Of a stretch of 64,000 nucleotides of DNA, positions 27,481-39,710 are shown piece by piece. A model generated the notes under the pieces. The model was not told the origin of the DNA. It did not search any database and saw only the letters and a list, made by a program, of their open reading frames with translations. The stretch is from Plectrocnemia conspersa. Lineage: Eukaryota; Arthropoda; Insecta; Trichoptera; Polycentropodidae. The DNA is taken from positions 1,210,682 to 1,274,681 of the forward strand of contig VTFK01000029.1 in assembly GCA_009617715.1 (NCBI GenBank). Direction: 5' to 3'. The translations under genes and the position numbers were made by a program. Numbering within the stretch: position 1 is the first letter of the stretch; each line of letters begins with the position of its first letter.

Positions 27481-27578
27481 CTGTCAAGCGCGCGCTGCAC
27501 AGTCTAGTCACTAGACTGTGCAGCGCGCGCTTGACAGGTTTATTTTATTGCACTAGACTCTAGTGCAATAAAATAAAC
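27481..27578. repeat. Two abutting perfect palindromes
   Basis: Palindrome 1 has 28-base arms at 27481-27508 and 27510-27537 around one central base. Palindrome 2 has 20-base arms at 27538-27557 and 27559-27578 around one central base. No gap lies between them. The two are related: the left arm of the first ends in CAGTCTAGT and the right arm of the second begins TCTAGTGCAATAAA, so the outer arms overlap in TCTAGT, as if they were once a single continuous sequence. Either unit could extrude as a cruciform or form an RNA hairpin. Confidence 0.95.
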
Positions 27579-28017
27579 AGTGAAATATGTTATAATCACA
27601 GAATTTTTCTTACAAAGTGTTAATTGGAGATGATTCAAAACAGTGTAGCACTTTGAATTGTAGACAATATAAACAAAACTTTAAATTATGAGTGTGCCAG
27701 TAAGTGTTTGGATTTATGAATAATATATCATGATTATTCCAACAAAATTACTATTGCCTTCTAGGATCTAATATTAAAAGACAAACAGCAGTGATTGGGC
27801 AAAAAAAGGTATACATGTCAAAGTTCATTAAACATATTACAATGGTAGTAATAATGAAAAATCTCATATTTGCATAAACAAAAAGTTACATTTTACCCAC
27901 TATATAGTATCATTTATAGTTCATTTTCAGAAACAATGAAAGATCTAATAACATTTACGTATGTCAAAAAATTAAATTATGATATATCACTTATCAGTTC
28001 AAGAAGTAATGCCAATC

Positions 28018-29653
28018 CAGTACGCGACAATTGGGCGACGGACAAATGGGCGATTCTGGTCAACTGGGCGACGGGCAATTGGGCGATGGTTATTTGGGCG
28101 ACGGTCATATGGGCGACAGAAATTAAAAAAAACTTGCACGCTTTGCTTTATTGTAAATATTAATAAAATATACATTAAAACGAAAAAGTATGTTTAATGA
28201 AAAACAATTTTATTTTAAAATTATTCACTCATAATATAATTATATGCAATACCACGTAAATATTCTATGATTTTTTCTATTGTACCTCAAAACTTTTATA
28301 AAAATTCTTTGGTGTATTCTTTTTATAAAGATATCCATTCCAAACATATTTTTCCTTGTCTTTTTGACTTAATATGCCTGAATTATCTATTTATGAAGAA
28401 TATAAACTGTGGTAACTCAAATTAGTCGCTCTCAACAATGATCTATAAAAAACAATTATCTATAAATAGCACATAAAATATAACCCACATGTGAATAAAA
28501 AGACACATACTTATTTTCTTGCTGTACTAAATTTTTTTACCAAGAACATAATGACACTGTGACAAAGTGTTTTAAAACCCCGACAAAAATAATTTTCAAA
28601 GACGCAACGAAACTTTTTGCGAACGTTTTCAGTAAAAATTGAAAAGTATACTGAGCGCTAGTTATGGGTTATTATATTTATATATTCCTACCCTATCTAG
28701 TTTTAAATAGATAACTGTAAAATATGCGATTTTTGTGAATTCCCAAAGTTTATTCTCACACTAATTTCCAAGGCGCAAAACATAAAAAAAATTCGCGTTA
28801 ATGGAAAAATCCACGATAAACATTTATCAGCGCTAGTTATAGGCTATTATATTTATATATAGCTACCCTATCCAGTTTAAAATAGATAACGGTAAAATAT
28901 GCGATTTTTGGAAATTCCAAATGATTGTTTTCGCAGTAATTTATAAGTCTCAAAACATAAAAAAATCGCGTAAAGGGCAAAATCCACGATAAACACTTAT
29001 CAGCGCCAGTTCTGTGTTATCATATTTATATATAATTATCCTATCTAATTTAAAATAGATAACTGTAAAATATGCGATTTTTGGAAATTCCAAAAGTTTG
29101 TTCTCACAATAGTTTCCAAGGCACAAAACATAAAAAAAATCGCGTAAGGGCCCACTATAAACATTTATCAGGTAGGTATTTATAATAAAATTACCGACTT
29201 AAGCCGTGTGTTTTAAGTGTTTTATGATATCGTGTTACTCTCCTAAATTCTTGAATAAAAAAAATCAAACTGTTTAAGTGATATTTTATGATTAAATAAG
29301 CACAAATGATAAGTAAATATATACATACTATATCTTATGTAGGTATATTATATTTTGCTTAGACCGAATAATGTTTTCATATTTTAATTCTATTTTAAAA
29401 AAAAATATATACTTATATTTTTGTATGTACGTATATGTATAATATATACTATATATTTTAATATATATTAAATTATGGTAATTATTTAATTAATTATAAG
29501 ATCATGATTTGCATCACATTTATTTGTAATGCATTATTATTGTATCGCCGAAAAGACCGTCGCCCAAAAGACCATCGCCCATTTGTCCGTCGCCCATTTT
29601 GAATCGCCCATTTGACCGTCGCCCAATCGCCGTCGCCCAATTGACCGTGTCCC
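28018..29653. mobile_element. Foldback (MULE-like) element with inverted motif arrays
   Basis: The left end (28018-28125) carries a degenerate array of a roughly 10-20 base unit containing TGGGCGACGG / TGGGCGA. The right end (about 29548-29653) carries the same array inverted (CCGTCGCCCA). A direct repeat TGCCAATC flanks the whole at 28010-28017 and 29654-29661, consistent with an 8-9 bp target duplication. The interior holds three approximately 175-base tandem units and no recognisable transposase, so the element is non-autonomous. Frames through the arrays give repetitive NWATDKWAI or GRRTNGR peptides that are by-products. Array-like inverted ends and an approximately 9-bp duplication fit foldback or Mutator-like elements; hAT is an alternative if the duplication is 8 bp. 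Confidence 0.75.
28654..29171. repeat. Tandem repeat, three units of about 175 bp
   Basis: Units start at about 28654, 28830 and 29003 (spacing 176 and 173), each opening with GCGC.AGTT and TATATTTATATA. Each continues with TTTAAAATAGATAAC.GTAAAATATGCGATTTTTG and AAAACATAAAAAAA.TCGCG. Units differ by scattered substitutions. They fill the interior of the foldback element at 28018-29653, a satellite-like array carried by a mobile element. Confidence 0.88.
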
Positions 29654-29779
29654 TGCCAATCTACTTTGTTCTTCAGTTGTCGCTTGAATTTCATTTATGG
29701 ATTGTATTAGTAGTAATAATGTGTTCAATGTTTAACTCTTAATAAGGGTCTTATTGTTTTCAATTATTTTTCAGAAGCA

Positions 29780-29962
29780 ATGATAGCACAATTTGACGAA
29801 CTTATTTGGCGACAACGTAGAATTGATATATATAAACAAAAAAATAATCATCTCAGCAAGTATTATCTTTTTATAAAGAACATACTACATAGGTTTAATG
29901 TAACTGAATATTTGGAATTTGGCTGTTCCGAAAGAGAAATGATTGCACAGAAGAAAAATTGA
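29780..29962 (+). CDS. Unidentified ORF next to foldback element
   Basis: Sixty codons starting MIAQFDELIWRQRRIDIY and ending QKKN followed by a stop. It is rich in charged residues and Tyr/Leu, with a protein-like amphipathic pattern. It begins just after an acceptor-like TTATTTTTCAG at 29764-29774, so it could be an exon. The foldback element to its left inserted into sequence that also contains short frames (27870-28010), and host or transposon exons may once have spanned the region. I do not recognise the family. Confidence 0.2.
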   Translation: MIAQFDELIWRQRRIDIYKQKNNHLSKYYLFIKNILHRFNVTEYLEFGCSEREMIAQKKN

Positions 29963-31380
29963 TAAAAAACATGACGTAGATACATATTTTACCACATCGG
30001 AATTAAAAATAAGAATTAGATATTTTGGCTAACGAATATTCCAGGTATGCAATCACACATTTATAATTATTGTAAAATGCCGTCTTTTAAATTACATTCA
30101 AGAAACTACACATGCGTTGTCCGTTGGCTGATATATTGCGGGTCGTTGCTTAGAACGGAACGATCTAAGTGAATTTTTTCTGCAATAATGGTTTTAATTT
30201 ATTTTGTTTATATACCTTGGTGTATACAACAATTCACTCACTACCCTAAATATTATCACTAAATGGCACAAAAAACATAAAAATCTAAAAGTATAAAGCC
30301 CATGACTGACGTTTTAGGAAAAATATAAAATGAATTTAAAAGTTAAAATATTTGCATCACATTGTCAGTTCTCTGTGTAAGTATTATGTTTAAATTTTAA
30401 TTATTGTTTATTTTTGAGAAGCCATGAGCGAGTAATAAGATGATGCGAGCGAACAATAAGATACGCAAAAATGGAACTAAAATTCTCCAGCTAAATAACC
30501 GACTGCATCATAATCATAGTTACGCGATCGTCGAGAAAAATAGTATCCCCAAATATCAACAGATAAAAAAATACGTTTTATTAGCATTTATATGGTTTGA
30601 TTGACATTAACTTTCATACGCACTAAGTATATATTACATGTTCACATTTAAAACGTACCTGTTTTAATTGCAATTCGAGTAATTATATTCAGTCAAATCT
30701 AACATATATGTGCATTAAATTGGAAGCAATGATTTTGTTTATGTATTGTAAAAGGAAAAACTCACTTTTCGGCATCGGAACTCAAAATTTGAAGACTTCA
30801 ACACGAAGATTGTTTTATGATTGTTTATATAGTTTAACAATGTATTCTTCTAATTCTTACACACATTATGTATATATTTCATTTTCATAGTTATAACACA
30901 CTTAGTTAATTTACAATCCGAATATTTATATATAGTCAAATCGAACAACGCACAAAATAATAAAAATTACTGTCGCGTAGCAAATTTATTTAAAACTGTT
31001 GCTACGTTACTATCGACTATTTTGTTTTATATTTGAATGCTTATTTTTCATTGGTCGAAACAACAGAATTCATTCGAAAATCAATCGAGCAAATTCAATT
31101 TTTTTTTTTTTTATTATAATTAAATATATTTCCTTTGTTTACGTGTATTATTATATACACCGTTCATACAAAGCGATACGATTTACAGAGTAGAAGATTC
31201 GCCATAAAATATTTCATTTTTAACTACACGCGTCCTAAACCAAATGCTCATTTTTGTAATATTTTCTTATTTCCATGTTTCATTTTTGTTTATTATTAAA
31301 ATTTGGTTATACAACTATTTTTGTTATTTTTTTTAGAAATTGCTTTAGCGGATGCGAGAACATATTAAAAAAATTAGGGG
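29963..31380. other. AT-rich non-coding DNA
   Basis: No recognised gene. Frames of 60-64 codons at 30.7 and 31.0 kb are compositional. A mildly GC-richer spot lies at 30110-30180. Confidence 0.55.
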
Positions 31381-31411
31381 TGCGGGACACGAAAAGGTTA
31401 GGAAGCCCTGG
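31381..31411. mobile_element. Orphan hAT-type terminus
   Basis: The sequence GGACACGAAAAGGTTAGGAA followed by GCCCTGG resembles the right end of a hAT element (reverse complement CAGGGCTTCCTAACCTTTT). No matching left end or 8-bp duplication was found nearby, so this is a degraded or truncated remnant. Confidence 0.35.
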
Positions 31412-31427
31412 TTTAGAGAATATGTAA

Positions 31428-31967
31428 AGTACGCTCGGGATAAGGATTCAGGTTTGTTATTGTGTGCGTGAACTGTGTGGCTTAAAACAATTTCGCTTAG
31501 AATATTTATTTTTTTATTTTAAAAGAAAATATATGTTTATTTAATATACATACATCTGAGCTAAGTTGGAAATTTCAACGGACAATTAAAAATATATTAT
31601 ATAATCGAAGAAACCAGACATTAATGTCATTAATTAAATATTTGCAAAATTCAAAATCTTTCATTAGTCAAAAAAATAATGAAGTCTTTAGCTATTCTTC
31701 AAAAGCAAAAATATATAAAATGGGGAAAGAAATTACTCGCAGATTGTTTAAACCAATATCAACACAAAATTATTTAAAATAAATCACTAGAGAAGATCGA
31801 ACTTCTGTGCCACACTGCACTTTAATGACGAATACCAGCGTTGACGAATCAGCGACTGTCCTTAAAAGAGAAAGCGAGACAACGAAGTACACGCTACATC
31901 GTTTCTCCCTCTCATATACATGTACACGCACACAATAACAAACCGGCATCCTTATCCCGAGCGTACT
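31428..31967. mobile_element. 540-bp element with about 43-bp inverted ends
   Basis: The first 43 bases, AGTACGCTCGGGATAAGGAT onward to TGTTATTGTGTGCGTG, recur inverted at 31925-31967 with few differences (TTCAGG versus GCCGG in the middle). The interior is AT-rich and has no coding capacity. No clear target duplication is visible, so the superfamily is not assignable. A MITE with degraded flanks is the simplest reading. Confidence 0.7.
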
Positions 31968-34900
31968 CTAGTAAGAGTTCTTTGATTGTTTTTTTTACCA
32001 TATCAAGAAATTCGGCGTTTATCATGTGGTTTATATTTATTGTGTTTTTTTATATTTTATGTAATATATTTGATTTTGATTTACGATAAAATAATAAGGA
32101 TGAAACGTAAAGGTATTTTAAGAAAATGATTTTGAAAAGCTTGAAAATATTTAATTTTTAATTAGATTCTGATAACTTTTTGTATATTACCATTTACGTT
32201 ATAGCAATAATTTTTATAAAAATTTTCAAATATATAAAAATGAGCTACGTTCTATGAGCTGTAATTTCTAATTCTAGTATTGAGGCCTGCCAGTGGCTTT
32301 GTTTATTATTTCGCATTTTGCGTTCGTATTTAAAAAAAATTTTGATTACCTTGATTTGTATCGAATTTCTTAGAACATATTTTTATTTTATTTTCTATTC
32401 TTATGCCATACTTTCTCTTTTTTAATTAAATATATCTAAAATCTAAAATTTGAAACTAAAAAGCTTGTAAATAAAAATAAATTTCTTTTATTAATAATAA
32501 CTTTGTTTTTAATTGTCACTGTTTTATTTTTTATATCTTATGAAAATGATCCTGCGGCTGAAAATGAGTAATCAGGATATTGATTAATATGTGTTTTCAT
32601 AAAAAAAGGATATTAAATATTTGGTTTGTTTTATTAATCATATGATGGATAATTCGTGTTTTAAAAATCAACAAAGACAATAGTCGTCTTGCAAAACAAC
32701 GAATTTATTAAAACAGATGGTTAAGTATTTGCCATTTTGAAAATATGGCTATCGAAGGAACTAGAACTATCATTTCTGTGCAGCATTGGCGTATAATACC
32801 GACAAACGCTGAACAAATCAACGTATTAACAACGACAAAGAAAATACTCAGTATTTTTCTTGCCAAATGGTAACCAGCTGTATTGACTCCTGAACTATTT
32901 GACGAAAGCAGTAATACGTACCACAAATGGTACTACATGTATAACGATTCGTTCACATTAAAATCACAAATATTGATTCTGATGAAAAGCATTTTTTCGG
33001 TGTTTGCTTTTTCTAAGTATACATTGCTAGAACAAACTTTGCGAACTCCTTGGCAGCACAAAGAAAAGAGACATTTTTTTAGTTAATTCAACATACTTTT
33101 TTAAAATACGTCATGTATGTAAATATGATATGCGAAAATTTAAAACTGAATCAACTCACATAATTCATGGGAAGCACTTGAATACATTCTAATTTTTTTT
33201 ACATTTATGACTCAACTCTTAAAAGGTGAGCTATTAATGTCAATCCTTTATCGTTTGTAACTAAGTTAAAAAAAATATACTACTCGTTTGATACGATATA
33301 ATGTCCTGTAATGATATTTAAACTATATAGTTATCAATGGCAATAAAGTCATGTATGGCGTCAATTATAATTTTAAGATGCACGAAAATACCATGAACAA
33401 ATTTTAATATTAAACATGATATTATAAAATAATTTATTCAGAGTAACTTTTTAATTATTTATGCCACATCTGTTTTGCTCTGAACTACAAGCTTATTTAT
33501 TAGAAACCTTGATCTAAAAATTGCATTTAAAGTGTTGGCACACTCGCACACAATATCAAGATATTATTTGCTCGTCAAAAATTGTAACATCGTATAATTT
33601 TTAGAGCTTTCATGAAAAATTTCTAACGCTGCGTTTTACAGTTTGGAGCAGCAAGAAAAATAAATACCCGGGAATCAGAGATATCTTTTCTTATTGGTAA
33701 AATCATAGTTAAAAAGTATTTCTGATGTATTTTACATATGTTTGTAAAAAAGGCATATTTTTATCACATTTATTTATTTTCTATAACAACTACAAAAAAT
33801 TAATTTTAATTAAATATTGTAAATTACATAAAACAGTAACTATAAAATTATTATATGTATATACATATATATGATAAGAGTAAGAATACATTTTTTTATT
33901 TTTAATAGGTGAAATTAGATTCTGAATAGACCAAGGTAATTTAAAAACGAATCAGATGGTCAGTTTCTATTTTTCGTAAAGAATATTTCTGACGTTGAGA
34001 ATACTCGCACATTTTCGTGCGCATATTGGTGCTGTAGAAAATCAAACTCTTCTCAAATAATCCCAGTTTTTGGGTTCTGAAAGGTCTTCGAAAATCATGA
34101 TTGATTAAATAATAAATAAATAAATAATAAATAAATAAAATTAATAAATAATAAATAAAATAGATAAATAATAATAATAATAAATAAAATACAAACTATC
34201 TCAATTTTTTTTAGGAAAATCATTCAGCTACGAACCGTAAATTAAAAGTATTTTCTCTATAAATTTTATTTAGTGTGAAAACAATGATAAACACTTAAAA
34301 CTATTATATTTATAATAATCACTGATCACTTATTTAACTCTTTGAATTTAATCAATTAAGACCTAAGGATCTAAAATCTACCTTAGTCTTAGGTAGTATT
34401 TCGACAGTGACTAAAAATTTAGATGCACTTAAAATATTTAAAAAAATGTTAATACTTTACGATAAATGTATTTGCGCACAATGTTTATTTTACACCCTGA
34501 AAGTACGAAGCAAACCTTTGAATGTGTATTTTTTATTTATTGCGAATTTTATTTGCAACACGGTTAGTGCGAACGTAATTTTGAAATCTCCATACCCCTC
34601 GTTTAGAGCGCGGCCGTTAAATCTTTCTTTAAGAGTCTATTTCTTTTTTTACGAGCACTTAAAACACAAGATTGTTGTTATTCCTGACCCCAGATTGCGA
34701 CACGCATGCCATATTGTAAACACGACTTTATGACCCAAGACCCTATAGATAAAACTGAATTGACCAAGTTACCACCCAATCACTTTCGAATAGCCCAAAA
34801 CGAAAGCAACAATCACACGGAGATGTTAATTGAACATTTGAAAACACCAATAAACACGTATCCGTGCTATTTATTGCAATGACAAAAATAATTATGCCAA

Positions 34901-34969
34901 AAAATAAAAATAAACAAATATATAGAAATAAATATTGAACTATCACGCAAAAGGTAGAAACTTTAAAAT
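31968..34969. other. Non-coding stretch, AT-rich, with TAAA-type simple repeat
   Basis: No recognised gene. A degenerate AAATAAATAAT simple repeat spans about 34105-34195 and may be a retroposon tail. A 108-codon plus-strand frame at 34407-34733 is the longest open frame here but shows no domain or family motif. Frames at 32708-33086 are also unrecognised. Confidence 0.5.
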
Positions 34970-34977
34970 ACTGGAAC

Positions 34978-36064
34978 TAGAGTCTCCAATTCGAGTAATC
35001 GAGTACTCGATACTCGAGTATTTTTGTCTATTTTTCAAGTACTTGATAATCGAGTATTTTAAAAATTACTCGATTAATACTCGAAATTAATTTTTTTTTA
35101 AATATTTCAGAAACAAAAATAGCTTTAACTCGGTCCGGTAAAGGTTAACGTCTTGCTTTTATTTGGCGTTTATGCCCGAAGTCCCGAGCTAGAGCGGTTA
35201 CTATCAGGTATAATTTTTTCATAGTTCCATAGTTGCATAGTTCCGGTCGTCGGCTATGTTAGTGGGTACGACGGAGAAATTTCTTTGTGTTTTCTGTTCG
35301 ACAGTCCCGACTTATCTAATTTATGGCAATGAACAATATGAAATATCAACAAAATTTTTTTAGGTTTTATGACTATGCAGTTGTAGCGTAAAGTGTTGTC
35401 AATTGTTTATACTGATCCCTCAGCTTAAAATATAAATCAAAACAATTGTGTGTTTTAAAGGCATTTAAAGTAAAGTCAGTTCTTTGCGAACCGTTTAGCT
35501 CTAGAGTGAAAGGGATTCACCCAAATACATCTTCGAATGATATAGATTTAAATTCTTTGCATTAATCAGAAAAAAAATCTATTCAAGAAGAATTACAAAA
35601 AATACTATTTTGTCAATAGTCGAAGGAAATAAGAGAAAAGCAGAGAAGGGAACGAAAGAAGAGAACATAAAAAGAGAGTTCAAAAAATTTTATATCTATA
35701 AAAAGCGAACAGATATAAATTAGAAGCCTTATCCAACGCGTTAATGACAATAAGACCAACATCAACAGCAACGGAAAGGGTTTTTTTCCATAACGGGAAT
35801 AATAAAACCAAAGGTTAGCAGTAATATTAAATTCGAGACACTTTTTTGCATTATTGTTTTTTAAAAGTATGTTCGTGAAGTTAAAATAATTGTAAAAATT
35901 AACATACTAAGTATTTTATTTATTTATTTATATGTGCACGAATTTGAATAATAGCTATTTTGGTACATTTGGTAAATACTCGAAAGTACTCGAGTACTCG
36001 AGTATTTTAAAATTTTAATATTCGATACTCGAGTAGTTGATGGTTCGAGTAATTGGAGACTCTA
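34978..36064 (+). mobile_element. Internally deleted hAT element, 1087 bp
   Basis: Terminal inverted repeats TAGAGTCTCCAATT at both ends are flanked by a perfect 8-bp duplication ACTGGAAC at 34970-34977 and 36065-36072. Subterminal regions (34990-35090 and 35975-36050) carry many copies of a CGAGTA(C/T)TCGA motif in both orientations, the expected transposase-binding pattern of hAT ends. Only the transposase C-terminus remains: near 35747-35880 broken frames read RPTSTATERVF, GNNKTKG and SNIKFETLF, matching the hAT dimerisation domain. The rest is deleted, so this is non-autonomous. The perfect duplication implies that it moved after losing its gene, using a transposase supplied elsewhere. 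Confidence 0.9.
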
Positions 36065-36368
36065 ACTGGAACATTAATGAATCGCTATATTTAATTGTAA
36101 TGGTATTAGAAATACTTGCATAATACTAATTTATTAAAAAAAATAGATTTTGTACAACAGTAGATTATATCATTGCAAAGAAGGACAAATACTTAAATAA
36201 TTTGTCGTATTATAGGTATCAAGTATTACATTTTTCTATGCATGGGAAAGACAAAATATTTAAAAAAAAACATATAATCTTTTTGACCGAATAATTTGAA
36301 GTAAACGGAAATATTCACAAAGATTTAATAATATAAAAATATGTATGTGTTTTCGTTTATAGTACATA

Positions 36369-37634
36369 TTAGGGGTACCGGAAAGAAAACCATTATTTTA
36401 AACATCATAGGTCTTATTGAAATTTTATTTTCATATTATTTTACATATTATAAAATATAGTCCCCATAGTTATTTAGAACTGTTTGCCAACTTTTAGGCA
36501 ATTTTTGGATTCCCGCTTTATAACAATTTGGTGGTTTCGAATTAAAATGCGAATTTAAATGATTTTCGACTTCCTTCAGATTTTCAAATTTTTTGTCCCT
36601 AAATGAATGTTCCATAAATCTAAAGAAATACAAATCAGAAGGAGCGAGGTCTGAAGAATATGTAGGATGCTTCAAGACTTCAAAATTTAAATTGCATATT
36701 TTTTCACGGGTCATCTTTGCACTGAGAGGGTGCGCGTGGTCGTGTAACAGAATCACTCCTTTTCGGTTTATCAAATTCAGACGTTTCACTTTTAATTTCT
36801 CATTCAATCTTTCGAGTTGTTGACAATAAACTTCTGCAGTTATCGTATCACCCAGTTTTAACAGTTCATAATGGATAATTCCACGAATCCCCACCATACA
36901 CACAATAGGACTTGCGAAGGGTGAGGTCGGGCTTAGGGGTCGGAACAGGTACTTCCTTCTTTGAAAGCCATTGTTTTTTTCGCACCACGTTGTCGTATAC
37001 TATCCAATTTTTGTCACTAGTCACAATTTGATCCAAATATGGGTGAATTCTGTTTCTTGACAACAGTGAATCGCACGTGTTCATTCGCTCCTCTTTGTTC
37101 GCTACGGACGGAACCCAAACACCCATTCGATTAGTTTTGCCGAATTTTTTTGTGTTCTTGCACTGTAGACCACGGAGCAGCAAGTTTTTAGGATAAATCC
37201 TCGATACTTTGACGAGGATTTGATTACAAAATGACTTTCAGCAGTTCATCGTCTAATTTCGAAAGTCGTCCTGATTTCGGAACGTCTGTTAAGGTCCTAT
37301 CGCCAGATTTAAATCGCCGGAACCAAAACTGGCATCTGTTTGCTGTTATTACTGCTCCATAACTTTCAATAATGGTTTTAGCTGTCTTAGTTGCTTTCCA
37401 GCCTTGATCGAAAAAAAAAAAGTAGCATGCAATGCCGTATGTATTGTTCGATTGCTTCTGGTTTGCTAATTTTACCCTTAAGATTAAAAAAATATTTATG
37501 GCGCAAAAAGAAAGCCGAGGAACAATACTATAGAAAAAAAAACATACAAAGATGCTCACTCCACCGTGTCCAGGGTCAAACTGATCTCAAACAAGGAATG
37601 TAAAAAAAAATGGAATCTTTTCCGGTACCCCTAA
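36369..37634 (-). mobile_element. Full-length mariner element, mellifera-type
   Basis: The element is 1266 bp, with inverted ends beginning TTAGGGGTACCGGAAA and TA dinucleotides outside each end, as expected for mariner insertion at TA. It encodes a frameshifted transposase on the minus strand (annotated separately). Length and ends are typical of an intact mariner of about 1.3 kb, so this copy was inserted whole and then decayed in place. Confidence 0.93.
36448..37480 (-). pseudogene. Mariner transposase, D,D34D, frameshifted
   Basis: This would be a DNA-cutting and joining enzyme acting on the mariner ends in the nucleus. The N-terminal helix-turn-helix region reads GWKATKTAKTIIESYGAV and WFRRFKSGDRTL. 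The first catalytic Asp lies in VTSDKNWIVYDN, the second in ILLHDHAHP, and the third in SSDLAPSDLYFF; exactly 34 residues separate the second and third, defining the D34D class. The wording around them (IIHYELL..GDTITAE, LINRKG) places it with the mellifera subfamily. The gene is split over three frames: a shift or gap near 37190-37220, another near 36890 between YCVYGGD and RGIIHYELL, and likely one at the homopolymer near 37410-37420. It cannot make a full protein. HDH in place of the usual HDN is an additional change. Confidence 0.92.
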
Positions 37635-39710
37635 TATATATATAATACACATGTAGCGGGGTTTCTCAATGGAATAAAGAAACACCCTTGTACATTAAGA
37701 AATAAACTAAGATATTAAAGTATTTTTATGTTCTGTTTTAAATATATATTTATAAATTTTATATGTATGTTTTGATTATGTTTTGTAAATAAACAATTAT
37801 CTATATTAGCTAAATAAATTATTAAAATAAATAAATTATCCTTTTCTAATTATTTATCTTCTATATGTATAAATACACAGAAATGTAAAGCACAATATTA
37901 TGAATAAGATTATTCTTTTAATTCAAATTTATTTAAAAATATATATGATATAAAACATAATTCGTACAACGAGAGTTTGCGAAAACTATTATCCAATATA
38001 TTTCAATTGTCTTTCGTGTGAAGTATATGATATTGCTTCCAGACGCCACATTTAATTTTAAAGTTACATCAATTGGGGAAGATTTTGGCGTAACACCGCA
38101 TCCCGACTAACTTTTTTTCTGCAATAAAGTTTTAGCCAATTTCATGTTTTGGAAAATAAAAAGTTTTATGGTAAGACGTGTTTGACAATGTGGCAACGTG
38201 GGGGCGCCGTAACAGGTTACAGCCCTTGTTTTAAGTGGGTGATTTCCTTGGCATATGATTACAACGAACGTTACCTATAGTGTGTTACGAGCGGCCGTTA
38301 TGACTTTTAGATGCTTTTCGGCAACATTAAAGCGCCTTGGTTTATTGTAACACGTCGACAACGTCGTATATAAAAATATATTTTTTTACTTTGCCCTTTT
38401 TATTATTGTTCCTGAGAACATATAAACCGTCCCTACAATCGTCAAGCGAGTATTGGCATCGATTTTGTGACGTTGCATTAATAAGTTAGGGGGTCGCGAT
38501 CGGATTGACGCAATATTTCAATGACCGTGAAAACGAAACCCATTTAAAGGTGTAAAATTTAATTTCCAACCCCCTATATGTTATACATCCACGTTGGTGT
38601 GTAGCGCGGATAATGTGAGCACTTTCTGTGTTGCCCCATAAATGACGGACACCCACCCACGTGTGTCGAACCCTATTCGATAGCTATTTTTACTGTCGAA
38701 GACGAAAGTATTCCAAATATTCGAACCGAATTTTGTCGAATGTGATTTTTTCTCACATGGCTGCAGAGTCAATACATAAAATTACTTGACTCTATATTTT
38801 TTTAACAACTTACCATTATTATTTGGTTCTTGATTTTATTTTGAAGTGACGCGTAGTATATTTTCATCTGATTCTTGAAACGTAATAATTTCGTTATCTT
38901 TGGAAATGCACAAAAGTAAGCCCTGCTCATATAAAATGTGATAAATTGAGAACTATAGACCAGTCACAATATTGTCAGCTCTAGCTAAATCACAAAGTTG
39001 TGTTTTAGCAATAGCATTAGTTTCGTCTCGCTCATTGCACTGTTACTAACCTTATGTCTTTCACCAAAATGGTGATAAAATTTCTCAAGACTGCTCTTAA
39101 ACAAGGTTTATCATTAGTTTTATTACAAAAAATAAATCGGTTATTTTCGAGTTTAACGAGCAATTACAGACAGTCTGTAACCTATTGCGGCTGATTGTTG
39201 AAAGTATAAATAAAAATATTTCACCCCATCGGCGATTTCTCAAAGGTTTAACCTGTGCCCTCTGCTCTTCACGATATTTATTAATAATATTAATACGGCA
39301 GTTATACATAAAGGTTTTCTTCTGTATGCAAAAAAATTAAATTAAATATAGTGCAATAAAAAATATACATCTAAAACAGGAATTGAAATCTTTTAAGAAT
39401 TTCCCTAAATGTGGGTATTTTTCATGACAAATATATTTGTTTAATGACCTGGCTTTACAAAAAATATCACATTACAAAGTAAATATTTTATTTTCAAGCA
39501 CTGCATTATCAACAATAAATAGCTCTGCAAATTTATTTGCATCTGATTGAATATCCACGCAATCCATGAATGAATTAATAATAAATTAATGTATAATTTC
39601 AATTTTTCTAAAATCATTAAACCTTTTTTCAAAATTTTGTATTTGTACAATACATGTATTTTTCTGGGTTGAAATGATAACAAGTATTTATTTGTAAGTA
39701 ATCTTTAATG
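37635..39710. other. Non-coding; GC-richer block at 38.0-38.7 kb
   Basis: No gene recognised. Between about 38070 and 38680 the sequence is less AT-rich and looks unique, with no transposon features (GGGGGCGCCGTAACAGGTTAC near 38201, GAGCGGCCGTTATGAC near 38290). It is a candidate regulatory block. The rest is AT-rich. Confidence 0.45.

Noticed and set aside
27664..27812. ATGAGTGTGCCA followed by GTAAGTG, then a CTTCTAG acceptor, suggesting a tiny gene
   Set aside because: Joining the two pieces gives a stop after nine more codons, and no family resemblance was seen.
27870..28197. ORFs of 97 and 72 codons with NWAT and GRRTNGR repeats, and the mirror ORFs at 29494-29728
   Set aside because: They are translations of the foldback element's array ends in several frames.
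36593..36823. 76-codon plus-strand ORF
   Set aside because: It is the antisense of the mariner transposase.
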